Assembly (NCBI RefSeq): GCF_965218685.1 | Contig: NZ_OZ244657.1 | Location: 434,001 to 498,000 of the forward strand | DNA: 64,000 bases | Source: Thalassobius sp965218685 | Lineage (GTDB): Bacteria > Pseudomonadota > Alphaproteobacteria > Rhodobacterales > Rhodobacteraceae | Direction: 5' to 3' | Part shown: positions 8,993-17,121 of the stretch, in pieces | Numbering within the stretch: the first letter of the stretch is position 1 | Layout of the letters: each line of letters starts with the position of its first letter | Made by a program: the position numbers and the translations under genes | Notes under the pieces: generated by a model | The model's input: only the letters and a program-made list of their open reading frames with translations | Database searches by the model: none | What the model was told of the DNA's origin: nothing

Positions 8993-9352
8993 TTAGCCCT
9001 GCCCTTGAGCTTCCATCAACTGACGCAGCAGCATTTCTTCGGACATGTCGTCCGCGGCCGGTTTGTCCTCGGGTTCACCACCGCCCATCAGCAGGGCCAT
9101 GTTGTCATCCTCGGGCATGTCGACCTCGATCTGGGTCTGGTTGCTCTCGATCAGGCGCTCGCGCAGCTCGTCGGCCGATTGGGTTTCCTCGGCAATCTCG
9201 CGCAGGGCAACAACGGGGTTCTTGTCGTTGTCACGGTCCACGGTGATCGGGGCACCGGCCGACACTTCACGTGCGCGGTGAGCAGCGAGCATAACCAGCT
9301 CGAAGCGGTTCGGAACCTTGTCTACGCAATCTTCAACGGTAACGCGGGCCAT
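8993..9352 (-). CDS. rpoZ: RNA polymerase omega subunit
   Basis: A small RNA polymerase subunit that helps assemble the beta' subunit and responds to ppGpp. It starts MARVTVEDCVDKVPNRFELV, the family hallmark, and is 119 residues long with an acidic C-terminal tail usual in alphaproteobacteria. The ATG at 9352 is chosen because GGAG sits just upstream; the frame continues only to a TTG 12 bp earlier. The rpoZ-rsh order is conserved in proteobacteria. Confidence 0.95.
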   Translation of the reverse strand: MARVTVEDCVDKVPNRFELVMLAAHRAREVSAGAPITVDRDNDKNPVVALREIAEETQSADELRERLIESNQTQIEVDMPEDDNMALLMGGGEPEDKPAADDMSEEMLLRQLMEAQGQG

Positions 9353-9428
9353 CGGGCACTCCAATCAGAGGGGTGAGAGTATGAAAGGCGCTTTCTAGGC
9401 TCAAAATAAGGGATTGACAACCCAAATT

Positions 9429-9998
9429 TCAAATCGGTTTTACCTCGTCTCGCGCAATTTTCGGCAAGCTCTCGCACAACTGCCGGGTGGTCTGGTTCAG
9501 AACGGGATGAGACCAGTCCGGCGCGACGTCCAGCATCGGCACCAGCACAAAGGCCCGGTCCTGTAACCTGGGGTGCGGCAGGATCAGTTGCTGTGGGGCC
9601 TCGGTTTGCTGTCGGTCAAGCGGCAGCTCCAGCCAGGTGCGGAAAACAGCCACGTCGGGCAAAACCCTTTGTCCGTGGGCGATAAGATCGATATCCACCG
9701 TCCGCGCGCCCCAACGCCGGTCGCGCTGACGGCCCAGGTTGGCCTCGACCTTGTGCAGCAGCTCCAGCAATGGGCCGGGCTCTTGCCGCGTGTCCACAAC
9801 CACCACCGCATTCACATAGTCAGGCCCCGCCCCGGCGGGAAAACAGGGTGTTTCGTAGAACCGGCTGGTTCTAAGCACCCGCACTCCGCTTGCCGAAATT
9901 TTCGCTAAGGCAAGTCGCAACAGCTGCTCTGGCCCCTGACCGTCCAGAGACTGATTCGATCCTAAGGCAAGCACGACGACTTGATCGGTATTCTGCAA
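9429..9998 (-). CDS. folK: 2-amino-4-hydroxy-6-hydroxymethyldihydropteridine pyrophosphokinase
   Basis: HPPK transfers pyrophosphate from ATP to the pterin precursor in folate synthesis. The motifs VLALGSNQ near the start and RWGARTVDIDLI plus LPHPRLQDRAFVLVPM are diagnostic. The start is uncertain: a TTG at 9998 has AAGGA about eight bases upstream and gives 189 residues beginning next to the conserved VVVLALGSN strand. A GTG at 10028 would add ten residues without a ribosome site. It lies upstream of rpoZ and divergent from the NYN gene. Confidence 0.9.
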   Translation of the reverse strand: MQNTDQVVVLALGSNQSLDGQGPEQLLRLALAKISASGVRVLRTSRFYETPCFPAGAGPDYVNAVVVVDTRQEPGPLLELLHKVEANLGRQRDRRWGARTVDIDLIAHGQRVLPDVAVFRTWLELPLDRQQTEAPQQLILPHPRLQDRAFVLVPMLDVAPDWSHPVLNQTTRQLCESLPKIARDEVKPI

Positions 9999-10136
9999 GA
10001 CCCTATCCTTTCGAGCGTAGTAACCCACTTGCTAACTGTTTCTGATAAACATAATTCTGAAACTAGTCGCGCCTGATTTTTTCACTCACTCACTCACGGA
10101 CAGTCGGCGCGCATTAAAAAATTGGGAAGGATTTTT

Positions 10137-10703
10137 ATGTTCTACAAAGACGAACGGCTGGCGCTGTTCATCGACGGATCAAATTTATATGCTGCGGCCA
10201 AAGCTCTTGGCTTTGACATTGATTATAAGTTGCTTCGCCAGGAATTCATGCGCCGCGGGAAACTGCTTAGGGCCTTTTATTATACTGCCCTGCTGGAAAA
10301 CGACGAATACTCGCCCATCCGGCCGCTGGTCGACTGGCTGCACTACAACGGCTTCACCATGGTGACCAAGCCGGCCAAGGAATACACCGACAGCCAGGGC
10401 CGCCGGAAGGTCAAAGGCAACATGGACATCGAGCTGACCGTCGACGCGATGGAGCTGGCCCCGCGTGTTGATCACGTTGTGCTGTTCTCGGGCGATGGGG
10501 ATTTCCGTCCGCTGGTGGAATCGCTGCAACGTCAGGGTGTGCGCGTGTCGGTCGTGTCGACCATTCGCAGCCAACCGCCAATGATTGCAGACGAACTGCG
10601 CCGTCAGGCCGACAACTTCATCGAACTGGACGAGCTGAAAGAGGTCATCGGGCGCCCCCCGCGCGAAGTCCCCTTGGAGCGCGAGACCGTCTATTCGTCG
10701 TGA
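10137..10703 (+). CDS. NYN-domain protein, LabA/DUF88 family
   Basis: A 188-residue single-domain NYN (PIN-like) protein, a fold found in RNases. The metal-binding acidic residues are visible: LALFIDGSNLY near the start, KGNMDIELTVDAMELA in the middle and LFSGDGDFRPLVESL later. The ATG at 10137 has GGAAGG six bases upstream; a TTG at 10122 is less likely. It is divergent from folK. Related proteins are annotated LabA after a cyanobacterial clock protein, but a nuclease activity on RNA is the safer inference. Confidence 0.85.
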   Translation: MFYKDERLALFIDGSNLYAAAKALGFDIDYKLLRQEFMRRGKLLRAFYYTALLENDEYSPIRPLVDWLHYNGFTMVTKPAKEYTDSQGRRKVKGNMDIELTVDAMELAPRVDHVVLFSGDGDFRPLVESLQRQGVRVSVVSTIRSQPPMIADELRRQADNFIELDELKEVIGRPPREVPLERETVYSS

Positions 10704-10730
10704 CACCTTACGGGTCGGGCCCGCCGCCTG

Positions 10731-11165
10731 TCACTGATCCGCCTGCGCATTGATCATGTCATGCCGTCGGATCACCGCTGCGGGCCACGTGCTTTTAATG
10801 AAAGCCAGCACAGCCAGTATGTCCCCATCCGACAGGATGTCCTCGTACCCGGCCATGCGCGACCTGTAGCCACCGCCAACCATCGCCTCGGTCCCGTATT
10901 TCGTGGTCAGGAACAAAATCCGGTCCGGATGGTGCCATGTATGCCCCGAGGCATCATGCGGCGGCGCGGGCAGATAGCCCTCGGCGTCGCGGTCGCGCCA
11001 GTTCGGCTCGCCTTCCAGGTTCGCCCCGTGGCAACTGGCGCAATTCTCGGCATATATCTGCTGGCCGGCACGCACAGCGGAGGGGTTGTCATAAGGCACG
11101 AACCCTTCGGCCTGAACATTGCCAGCCGCCAAAACCGCTGCCAGAGAATAGAACGCTTTGCGCAT
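10731..11165 (-). CDS. Small periplasmic c-type cytochrome
   Basis: A 144-residue exported protein with an N-terminal signal (MRKAFYSLAAVLAAGNVQA) and one haem-binding motif CASCHG. Candidate axial Met residues lie in RSRMAGYEDILSDGDI. The C-terminal DILAVLAFIKSTWP helix is typical of class I cytochromes. It should be a monohaem electron carrier in the periplasm; the partner is unknown. The ATG at 11165 has CAGGAGGGG directly upstream. It converges with the NYN gene, 27 bp apart. Confidence 0.88.
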   Translation of the reverse strand: MRKAFYSLAAVLAAGNVQAEGFVPYDNPSAVRAGQQIYAENCASCHGANLEGEPNWRDRDAEGYLPAPPHDASGHTWHHPDRILFLTTKYGTEAMVGGGYRSRMAGYEDILSDGDILAVLAFIKSTWPAAVIRRHDMINAQADQ

Positions 11166-11312
11166 GACCCCTCCTGTCCTTCGGTTCCATTGCATCAGAT
11201 CACCCGGCGACGATCAACACCGCCGCTGCTCACGGTTGCGTGTTCCATTGCGCCCAAGGGGCTGGACGCTTGGGGGTTAAGGCCTTACCTCTGACCCCAC
11301 AGGAGAGCCCGC

Positions 11313-12263
11313 ATGACCAAACAACCGTTGACCATCTATCTTGCTGCCCCGCGCGGGTTCTGTGCAGGCGTTGACCGCGCCATCAAGATCGTCGAAATGG
11401 CGATCCAGAAATGGGGGGCGCCCGTCTATGTCCGCCACGAGATCGTGCATAACAAATACGTGGTCGACAGCCTGCGCGACCAAGGCGCCGTCTTCGTGGA
11501 AGAGCTTGAGGATTGCCCCGACGACCGCCCGGTGATTTTCTCGGCCCATGGGGTGCCCAAATCGGTGCCCGCGGCCGCCTCGGCGCGCCAGATGGTCTAT
11601 GTGGATGCCACCTGTCCGCTTGTCTCGAAAGTGCATATCGAGGCCGAGCGGCACTTTGAAAACGGGCTACAGATCATCATGATCGGACACGCAGGCCACC
11701 CCGAAACCATCGGCACCATGGGTCAGCTGCCGGAAGGAGAGGTGCTGCTGGTCGAAACCGTCGAGGACGTCGCCAGCGTTGCCGTGCGCGATCCGTCCAA
11801 GCTGGCGTTCGTGACGCAGACCACACTGTCGGTGGACGATACGATCGACATCATCGCGGCCCTTAATGCGCGCTTTCCCCAGATCGTTGGCCCTCATAAA
11901 GAGGACATCTGCTATGCCACGACAAACCGGCAAGCTGCGGTCAAGGCGATTGCTCCGCGCTCGGACGCGCTGTTGGTCGTGGGGGCGCCGAACTCGTCCA
12001 ACTCGCGCCGTCTGGTCGAGGTCGCCTCGCGCAATGGCTGCGACTATGCCCAACTGGTGCAGCGCGCCACGGATATCGACTGGCGCGCGCTTGAAGGCAT
12101 CCGGTCGATCGGCATCACGGCTGGCGCCTCGGCCCCCGAGGTTCTGATCTCTGAGGTTGTCGATGCATTCCGCGCCCGCTTTGATGCACAGGTCGAGATC
12201 GTGGAAACCGCGCAGGAAAACATCGAGTTCAAGGTCCCCCGCGTTCTGCGTGAAACTGCCTGA
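11313..12263 (+). CDS. ispH: 4-hydroxy-3-methylbut-2-enyl diphosphate reductase
   Basis: The last enzyme of the MEP isoprenoid pathway, an iron-sulfur protein that reduces HMBPP to IPP and DMAPP. It has 316 residues. The three cluster cysteines are in RGFCAGVDRAI (Cys17), DATCPLVSKVH and DICYATTNRQ. HEIVHNKYVV, GHAGHPE and the phosphate-binding SSNSRRLVEVA are also present. The ATG has AGGAG upstream. It opens a tightly packed plus-strand run: ispH, DUF3429 protein, methyltransferase, rnhA, UPF0126 protein. Confidence 0.97.
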   Translation: MTKQPLTIYLAAPRGFCAGVDRAIKIVEMAIQKWGAPVYVRHEIVHNKYVVDSLRDQGAVFVEELEDCPDDRPVIFSAHGVPKSVPAAASARQMVYVDATCPLVSKVHIEAERHFENGLQIIMIGHAGHPETIGTMGQLPEGEVLLVETVEDVASVAVRDPSKLAFVTQTTLSVDDTIDIIAALNARFPQIVGPHKEDICYATTNRQAAVKAIAPRSDALLVVGAPNSSNSRRLVEVASRNGCDYAQLVQRATDIDWRALEGIRSIGITAGASAPEVLISEVVDAFRARFDAQVEIVETAQENIEFKVPRVLRETA

Positions 12264-12282
12264 ACCACCCATAGGCCACGCA

Positions 12283-12726
12283 ATGATCCAGATCCCACGC
12301 ACGCCCCTACTGATCGGCCTTGCCGGGTTGCTCCCATTCCTTTGGAGCGCCCTGACCGTCACCTTTGACTCCCTTGCCGTCTGGAGCATTCAGGCCCTGG
12401 GTGCCCGCTTCACTGGACCATATATCGGTGTCTTCTACGGCGCGGTGATCCTGGCCTTCATGTCGGGCATCCTGTGGGGCTTTGCCACAAAATCGGACCG
12501 GCCACTGGGGTATCTTTTGTCCGTCCCGCCGGCCTTTTGGGCGTTCTATTCCACGGGCGGAGGCCACGTCACCGCCGCGCTTAACCTTGCAATCGGCTTT
12601 CTGGCAATCTTGCTGGTGGACGCCTATTTCGTGCGTCACCGGCTGGCGCCAGATTGGTGGATGGCCCTGCGTATCCCGCTGAGTATCGTCGTCGTTGCCT
12701 GCCTTCTGATCACGGCCACCTCATGA
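12283..12726 (+). CDS. DUF3429 membrane protein
   Basis: A 147-residue protein of four or five hydrophobic helices starting MIQIPRTPLLIGLAGLLPFL, with YIGVFYGAVILAFMSGILWG in the second third. This matches DUF3429 (YqhA/Ttc-type small membrane proteins) from memory. Function is unknown. It begins 19 bp after ispH, and its TGA overlaps the next gene's ATG, so it is part of the coupled ispH-rnhA run. Confidence 0.75.
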   Translation: MIQIPRTPLLIGLAGLLPFLWSALTVTFDSLAVWSIQALGARFTGPYIGVFYGAVILAFMSGILWGFATKSDRPLGYLLSVPPAFWAFYSTGGGHVTAALNLAIGFLAILLVDAYFVRHRLAPDWWMALRIPLSIVVVACLLITATS

Positions 12727-13316
12727 GCTCGGATCCTCGTACCATCCAGATCTATGACGAACGCGCGGGCGAGTATGCCTCGGTCACAGCGGACCATATC
12801 GAAACGCCGCTACTGCAAGCCTTTATCGCCGCCCTGCCCTCTGATGCGCATGTTCTGGATCTGGGCTGCGGTCCGGGGTTGTTCGCAGCAGCCATGGAGG
12901 CAAAGGGGCTGACGGTGGATGCCACCGATGCCTCGGAGCAGATGGTGGCTTTGGCCAACCAGCAACCAGGCGTCAGCGCCCGGCAGGCAAGCTTTGCTGA
13001 TCTGGATGCGCGGGAACATTATGACGGCGTCTGGGCCAACTTCAGCTTACTGCACGCCCCGCGCGCAGACATGCCCGGCCACTTGGCCCGTATCCACTCA
13101 GCGCTGAAACCCGGCGGACAGTTCCACATGACCGTGAAAACCGGCACGGGCGAGGCGCGTGACCGGCTGGGGCGTTTTTATACCTACTATCAACCCTGCG
13201 AAATGCGGGCGCTGCTGGAGGACGCGGGCTTCACCGTCACGAAAATCACGCCCGGACGCGATAAAGGGCTGGACGGCAGCTTGTCTGATTGGATATCGGT
13301 GGCCTCCCATGCCTGA
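12723..13316 (+). CDS. Class I SAM-dependent methyltransferase
   Basis: A 197-residue methyltransferase. The SAM-binding glycine loop is VLDLGCGPGLFAAAMEAKG (about residues 45-63), the acidic residue is in VDATDASEQM, and motif IV is DGVWANFSLLHAPR. A post-motif KPGGQFHMTVKTG follows. The substrate cannot be read from sequence. Its ATG overlaps the preceding stop by 4 bp, and its end overlaps rnhA by 8 bp. Confidence 0.88.
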   Translation: MSSDPRTIQIYDERAGEYASVTADHIETPLLQAFIAALPSDAHVLDLGCGPGLFAAAMEAKGLTVDATDASEQMVALANQQPGVSARQASFADLDAREHYDGVWANFSLLHAPRADMPGHLARIHSALKPGGQFHMTVKTGTGEARDRLGRFYTYYQPCEMRALLEDAGFTVTKITPGRDKGLDGSLSDWISVASHA

Positions 13317-13776
13317 ACTATATGCTTATACCGACGGAGCTTGCTCTGGTAATCCCGGCCCCGGTGGCTGGGGCGTTCTGCTGCGCGCGATGGACGGCGA
13401 CTCCATCGTCAAAGAACGCGAGCTTTCGGGCGGTGCGGCCGAGACCACAAACAACCAGATGGAACTTTTGGCCGCGATCAACGCGCTGGAAACGCTGGCA
13501 AAACCCTCGGTTATCACGGTTGTGACCGACAGCGCCTACGTCAAGAACGGCGTCACCGGCTGGATCCACGGGTGGAAGCGGAACGGTTGGAAAACCGCCT
13601 CCAGAAAACCGGTGAAAAACGTCGAGCTGTGGCAGCGACTGGACGAGGCCCAAGCCCGGCATCAGGTCACCTGGGAATGGGTCAAAGGCCACGCCGGCCA
13701 CCCCGAGAACGAACGCGCGGACGAGCTGGCCCGCGCCGGCATGGCGCCCTTCAAACCAAGCAAGGCAAGCCAATGA
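13309..13776 (+). CDS. rnhA: Ribonuclease HI
   Basis: Removes the RNA strand of RNA-DNA hybrids, such as primers and R-loops. It has 155 residues, the usual length. The four catalytic acids are in YTDGACSGNPGPGGWG (Asp9), NNQMELLAAINALE, VVTDSAYVKNG and NERADELA. The basic handle segment WIHGWKRNGWKT is present, as in E. coli RNase HI. The ATG lies 8 bp inside the end of the methyltransferase gene. Confidence 0.97.
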   Translation: MPELYAYTDGACSGNPGPGGWGVLLRAMDGDSIVKERELSGGAAETTNNQMELLAAINALETLAKPSVITVVTDSAYVKNGVTGWIHGWKRNGWKTASRKPVKNVELWQRLDEAQARHQVTWEWVKGHAGHPENERADELARAGMAPFKPSKASQ

Positions 13777-14396
13777 GCGCGCTTGCGATGTTGGATTATG
13801 CCTCGGTCGCGGTGTTCGCCCTGACCGGCGCCTTGGCCGCGTCTCGCGCGCAGTTGGACCTTGTTGGGTTCGCCTTCATCGCGTGTCTGACAGCCGTGGG
13901 CGGAGGCACTCTGCGCGATTTGCTACTGGATCGAAACCCGCTGTTCTGGATCGCCCAGCCGTCCTATATCGCCCTTGCTGCCTGTGCTGCCCTGCTGGTT
14001 TTCTTCACCGCTCACCTGTTCGAAAGCCGCTATCGGTTGCTACTTTGGCTGGATAGCATCGCCTTGGCCGTGGCCGTTCCGGCCGGGGTCAGCCTGGCCC
14101 TAAGCCAGGGGCAACCCGCCCCCATTGTGATGATCATGGGCATGATCACCGGCACCTTCGGGGGCCTGATGCGTGACGTGGTCTGCAACGAAGTACCATT
14201 GGTGCTGAAACAAGGCGAGCTATACGTCACCGCCGCCTTCGCCGGATCGGCCGCAGCGGTGCTGGCCCAATGGCTGGACCTTTCGACCCCGATCAGCCTG
14301 ATGATCTGCGCAGGTACAACTTGGGCCCTGCGCGCCGGTTCGATGCAGTTCGGCTGGCAACTGCCGGTCTATAAAAGCCGCCCGCCCAAACAGTGA
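13773..14396 (+). CDS. UPF0126 (TRIC-like) membrane protein
   Basis: A 207-residue inner-membrane protein with two repeated UPF0126 units: AVGGGTLRDLLLDRNPLFWI in the first half and GTFGGLMRDVVCNEVPLVL in the second. Each carries the G-G-x-x-R-D signature. Distant relatives are eukaryotic TRIC cation channels, so an ion channel is possible but unproven. Its ATG overlaps the rnhA stop (ATGA). It converges with the next gene with 1 bp between stops. Confidence 0.85.
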   Translation: MSALAMLDYASVAVFALTGALAASRAQLDLVGFAFIACLTAVGGGTLRDLLLDRNPLFWIAQPSYIALAACAALLVFFTAHLFESRYRLLLWLDSIALAVAVPAGVSLALSQGQPAPIVMIMGMITGTFGGLMRDVVCNEVPLVLKQGELYVTAAFAGSAAAVLAQWLDLSTPISLMICAGTTWALRAGSMQFGWQLPVYKSRPPKQ

Positions 14397-14397
14397 T

Positions 14398-14634
14398 CTA
14401 TTTCTGGATATAGGTCTGCCACAGCCAGATCAGCAGCATCGCGCCCAGGACCGCCCCGATCAGCCCGGCAAATGCGCCCATCACGCTCAGCAAAAACCGC
14501 AGGACCAGCCCGCCGATCAACGCGCCGGCAATGCCAATGGCGATGGTCGGGATGATCTGCATTTCCAGCTTCATCAACCGGGTGGCCAGAAAACCGGCCG
14601 CGGCCCCAATGATAACCAACCAGATGACGCCCAT
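14398..14634 (-). CDS. Small Gly-rich membrane protein (GlsB/YeaQ-like)
   Basis: A 78-residue, almost wholly hydrophobic protein with two or three glycine-zipper-like helices (IIGAAAGFLATRLM and IGIAGALIGGLVLRFLL). It resembles the GlsB/YeaQ/YmgE family of small stress-associated membrane proteins. It follows another 78-residue membrane protein gene after 9 bp, and the two are probably co-transcribed. No specific function can be assigned. Confidence 0.6.
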   Translation of the reverse strand: MGVIWLVIIGAAAGFLATRLMKLEMQIIPTIAIGIAGALIGGLVLRFLLSVMGAFAGLIGAVLGAMLLIWLWQTYIQK

Positions 14635-14643
14635 GGTTCCCTC

Positions 14644-14880
14644 CTATTTGCGAAAGCGCGTGGGCACGATAACCAGCGCCCCGATCGAACTCAGGATCGC
14701 ATCCACGCCAGCGCTGCCGAACCGCAGCCCGAACATGATCCGCACGAAATAGAACAACAGCGCCCCACCCACGCAGATGATAATCGAGGGCAGGTACCCG
14801 TTTCGCGTAAACCCGGTTCTCTCCGAGGCATAGCCCACGATCCCGGCAATCACGACAGTACCGATCATGGAAGGAAACAT
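14644..14880 (-). CDS. Small membrane protein of unknown function
   Basis: A 78-residue protein with an N-terminal helix (MIGTVVIAGIVGYA), a central helix (SIIICVGGALLFYFVRIMFGL) and a short hydrophobic C-terminal segment. I do not recognise a named family. The ATG at 14880 has GGAGAGC upstream. It lies 12 bp downstream of fmt in the same direction and upstream of the GlsB-like gene, so it may be read from the def-fmt transcript. Confidence 0.55.
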   Translation of the reverse strand: MFPSMIGTVVIAGIVGYASERTGFTRNGYLPSIIICVGGALLFYFVRIMFGLRFGSAGVDAILSSIGALVIVPTRFRK

Positions 14881-14892
14881 GGAGCTCTCCGA

Positions 14893-15798
14893 TTAAAGGC
14901 GCGTGCCCTTTGGCAAAGGCATTCCGCGCAGAAACTCGGTGGCATCCTGCGCTCCCTTACCGGCCCGTTGCAAGCGCAAAAGCTGCACCGCACCCGAGCC
15001 GCAGGCCACCGTCAGCCTGTCATCCAGAATTTCACCGGGCACGCCATTCCCTTCGACCAGACGCGAGCCCAGCAGCTTGATGCGCACGCCCTCGATCTCG
15101 ACGAACGCACCGGGAAAGGGCGAAAGTCCGCGGATTTTGCGATCCACCTCGGCTGCAGGCGCCTGCCAGTCGATCGCGGCCTCGGCCTTGTCGATCTTGT
15201 GGGCATAGGTCACCCCATCGGCAGGTTGCTTTTGCGGAGTAAGCTCGGGCAGACGCTCCAGCGCCTCGACAATCAGCGCGGCCCCCATTTCAGACAGTCG
15301 GTCATGCAGCTCCGAGGTGACCTCTTCAGTGCCAATTTCCGTCGTTTTGCGCAACAGCACAGGCCCGGTGTCCAGACCGGCCTCCATCTGCATGATGCAC
15401 ACACCGGTTTGCGCATCCCCGGCCATGATCGCCCGGTGAATCGGAGCCGCCCCGCGCCAACGGGGCAGCAGGCTGGCGTGAATGTTCAGACAACCATATT
15501 TGGGCGCATCCAGCACGGGCTGGGGCAGCAACAAACCATAAGCCACAACTACGGCTACATCAGCACCCAAGGCGGCGAACTCGGCCTGTTCTTCAACGCC
15601 CTTCAGGGATACCGGATGTCTTACGTCCAAACCCATTTCAAGAGCACGGGCATGAACCGGGGTGGGACGTTCTTTCTTACCGCGCCCAGACCGACGCGGC
15701 GGCTGGCAATAAACAGCGGCGATCTCGTGCCCGGCCTCGACCAGCGCCTCCAGCACCGGAACCGAAAACTCTGGTGTTCCCATGAATACGACGCGCAT
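14893..15798 (-). CDS. fmt: Methionyl-tRNA formyltransferase
   Basis: Formylates initiator Met-tRNA using 10-formyltetrahydrofolate. It has 301 residues from the ATG at 15798, which gives the family start MRVVFMGTPEFSVPVLEALV. The frame is open 171 bp further upstream, but that part has no homology. The catalytic region LNIHASLLPRWRGAAPIHRAI and the Asp in MQMEAGLDTGPVL are present. It follows the two deformylase-type genes, matching the formylation/deformylation theme. Confidence 0.97.
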   Translation of the reverse strand: MRVVFMGTPEFSVPVLEALVEAGHEIAAVYCQPPRRSGRGKKERPTPVHARALEMGLDVRHPVSLKGVEEQAEFAALGADVAVVVAYGLLLPQPVLDAPKYGCLNIHASLLPRWRGAAPIHRAIMAGDAQTGVCIMQMEAGLDTGPVLLRKTTEIGTEEVTSELHDRLSEMGAALIVEALERLPELTPQKQPADGVTYAHKIDKAEAAIDWQAPAAEVDRKIRGLSPFPGAFVEIEGVRIKLLGSRLVEGNGVPGEILDDRLTVACGSGAVQLLRLQRAGKGAQDATEFLRGMPLPKGTRL

Positions 15799-15854
15799 CC
15801 GCTTGCCTTTCTTTGCTCTTCTAATACTCCCGCCGGAGGCGTCCCAGCGTGAGT

Positions 15855-16349
15855 TTAGCGCAGTTTCCGCGCTTTGCGGATCAGCATATCCCGCTTCATC
15901 TTGGATAGATGGTCGAAATACATCTTGCCATTCAAGTGGTCGATCTGATGCTGAACGCTGGTGGCCCACAGGCCGACGAAATCGCGCTCTTCGATGTCTC
16001 CGTTTTCGTTCAGAAAGCGGACGGTCACGGCCCGAGGCCGCTCGATCTTGGCAGACACACCCGGCAGGTTGGGGCTGGCCTCTTCATGAGGGCGCAGCTG
16101 AACACTGGCATGAAGCACTTCAGGATTGGCCATGCGTACGGCCTGACCACGGGCCTCGGACGCGTCCACGACCGCCAGCCGCTGCATCACGCCGATCTGG
16201 ACAGCAGCCAGACCAACACCGGGCATCGCCTCCATCGTGTCGATCATGTCATTCCAGATCGCGCGGGTTTCATCGGTAATCTCAGCTACATCAGCGGCCG
16301 CTGTGCGCAGCCGCTTGTCCGGCCAGGGAATGCACACCCGAGCGGTCAC
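15855..16349 (-). CDS. Degenerate peptide deformylase-like protein, predicted inactive
   Basis: A 164-residue paralogue of the adjacent deformylase. Motif 1 is intact (GVGLAAVQ, residues 44-51). Motif 2, normally EGCLS, reads EASPN (residues 90-94), so the metal-binding Cys is Ser92. Motif 3, normally QHEIDH, reads QHQIDH (133-138), so the catalytic Glu is Gln135. Both histidines remain. Loss of a metal ligand and of the general base should abolish deformylation. The GTG start overlaps the def stop by 4 bp, and the frame is fully open, which suggests a retained non-catalytic role rather than decay. Confidence 0.88.
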   Translation of the reverse strand: MTARVCIPWPDKRLRTAAADVAEITDETRAIWNDMIDTMEAMPGVGLAAVQIGVMQRLAVVDASEARGQAVRMANPEVLHASVQLRPHEEASPNLPGVSAKIERPRAVTVRFLNENGDIEERDFVGLWATSVQHQIDHLNGKMYFDHLSKMKRDMLIRKARKLR

Positions 16350-16873
16350 GCGCGGGCCCGTTCGCGTTTCAGCTTCTGCATCTTGCGGGTGATCATCTGG
16401 CGCTTTAGCGGCTTCAGATAGTCAATAAACAGCTTGCCGTTCAGGTGGTCGATCTCGTGCTGCACGCAGGTCGCCCACAGCCCACCAAAATCCTCGGTCT
16501 GCTCATTGCCGTTCATGTCGATCCACCGCACCGAGACATCCGCCGGGCGCGTTACCTCGGCGTACTGGTCGGGGATCGACAGGCAGCCCTCTTCGTAGAC
16601 ATTGGTGTCGTCCGAGGACGCAATAATCTCGGGGTTGAACATGATCAGGGGGCGGGGCGTTTCGCCCTCTTCCTTAACGCAATCCAGCACGATCAGACGG
16701 TGCATTTTCCCGATCTGAGGGGCCGCCAAACCGATGCCCGGTGCGTCATACATGGTTTCCAGCATGTCGTCTGCCAGGGTGCGCAGCTCGTCCGAAAGGT
16801 CGGCAACGGGATCGCAGACTTTCTTGAGCCGGGGGTCGGGATGGATCAGGATCGGGTACTTCATGAGGGGCAT
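16346..16873 (-). CDS. def: Peptide deformylase
   Basis: Removes the formyl group from nascent proteins. All three catalytic motifs are canonical: GIGLAAPQIG, EGCLSIPDQ and QHEIDHLNGKLFIDY. It has 175 residues from the ATG at 16873; an in-frame ATG at 16864 (MKYPILIHPDPRLKK) is the more usual N-terminus, and neither has a clear ribosome site. It leads def, the def-like gene and fmt on the minus strand. Confidence 0.95.
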   Translation of the reverse strand: MPLMKYPILIHPDPRLKKVCDPVADLSDELRTLADDMLETMYDAPGIGLAAPQIGKMHRLIVLDCVKEEGETPRPLIMFNPEIIASSDDTNVYEEGCLSIPDQYAEVTRPADVSVRWIDMNGNEQTEDFGGLWATCVQHEIDHLNGKLFIDYLKPLKRQMITRKMQKLKRERARA

Positions 16874-17121
16874 TTATGATATGGCCAAGCCCCGCGCAAT
16901 GGGCCAAAGTCTCGGATGACAGAGGGGAAGACTTATCCATTTGGGACTTTTTCCTGCTTTGCTATCTTCTTTAGGTACTTTTTCCCATTTTTATCTAATA
17001 TTTAGGAACACCCTTTTATTTTTTTCGGCATTATGAGAGCAAATACCTACCAAGGATGCCTCCTTGTTCCCAACCTATTTATCCGTCTAGGGTGCAGCCC
17101 CAACCACCAAGGAGACCTCGT
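16874..17121. other. Intergenic region between divergent def and PatB-type gene, AT-rich
   Basis: A 248-bp gap between divergent genes. The part from about 16955 to 17040 is much richer in A and T than the surroundings, with several T-tracts, which fits a promoter-bearing region for one or both genes. AAGGAG at 17108-17113 is the ribosome site of the gene at 17122. I could not fix a convincing -35/-10 pair by eye. Confidence 0.45.

Noticed and set aside
7475..9376. 633-codon plus-strand frame opposite rsh and rpoZ
   Set aside because: Antisense of two conserved genes; composition is that of reverse-translated helices.
10083..10097. Short CACT tetranucleotide run
   Set aside because: About four copies only, non-coding, and too short to call a meaningful variable repeat.
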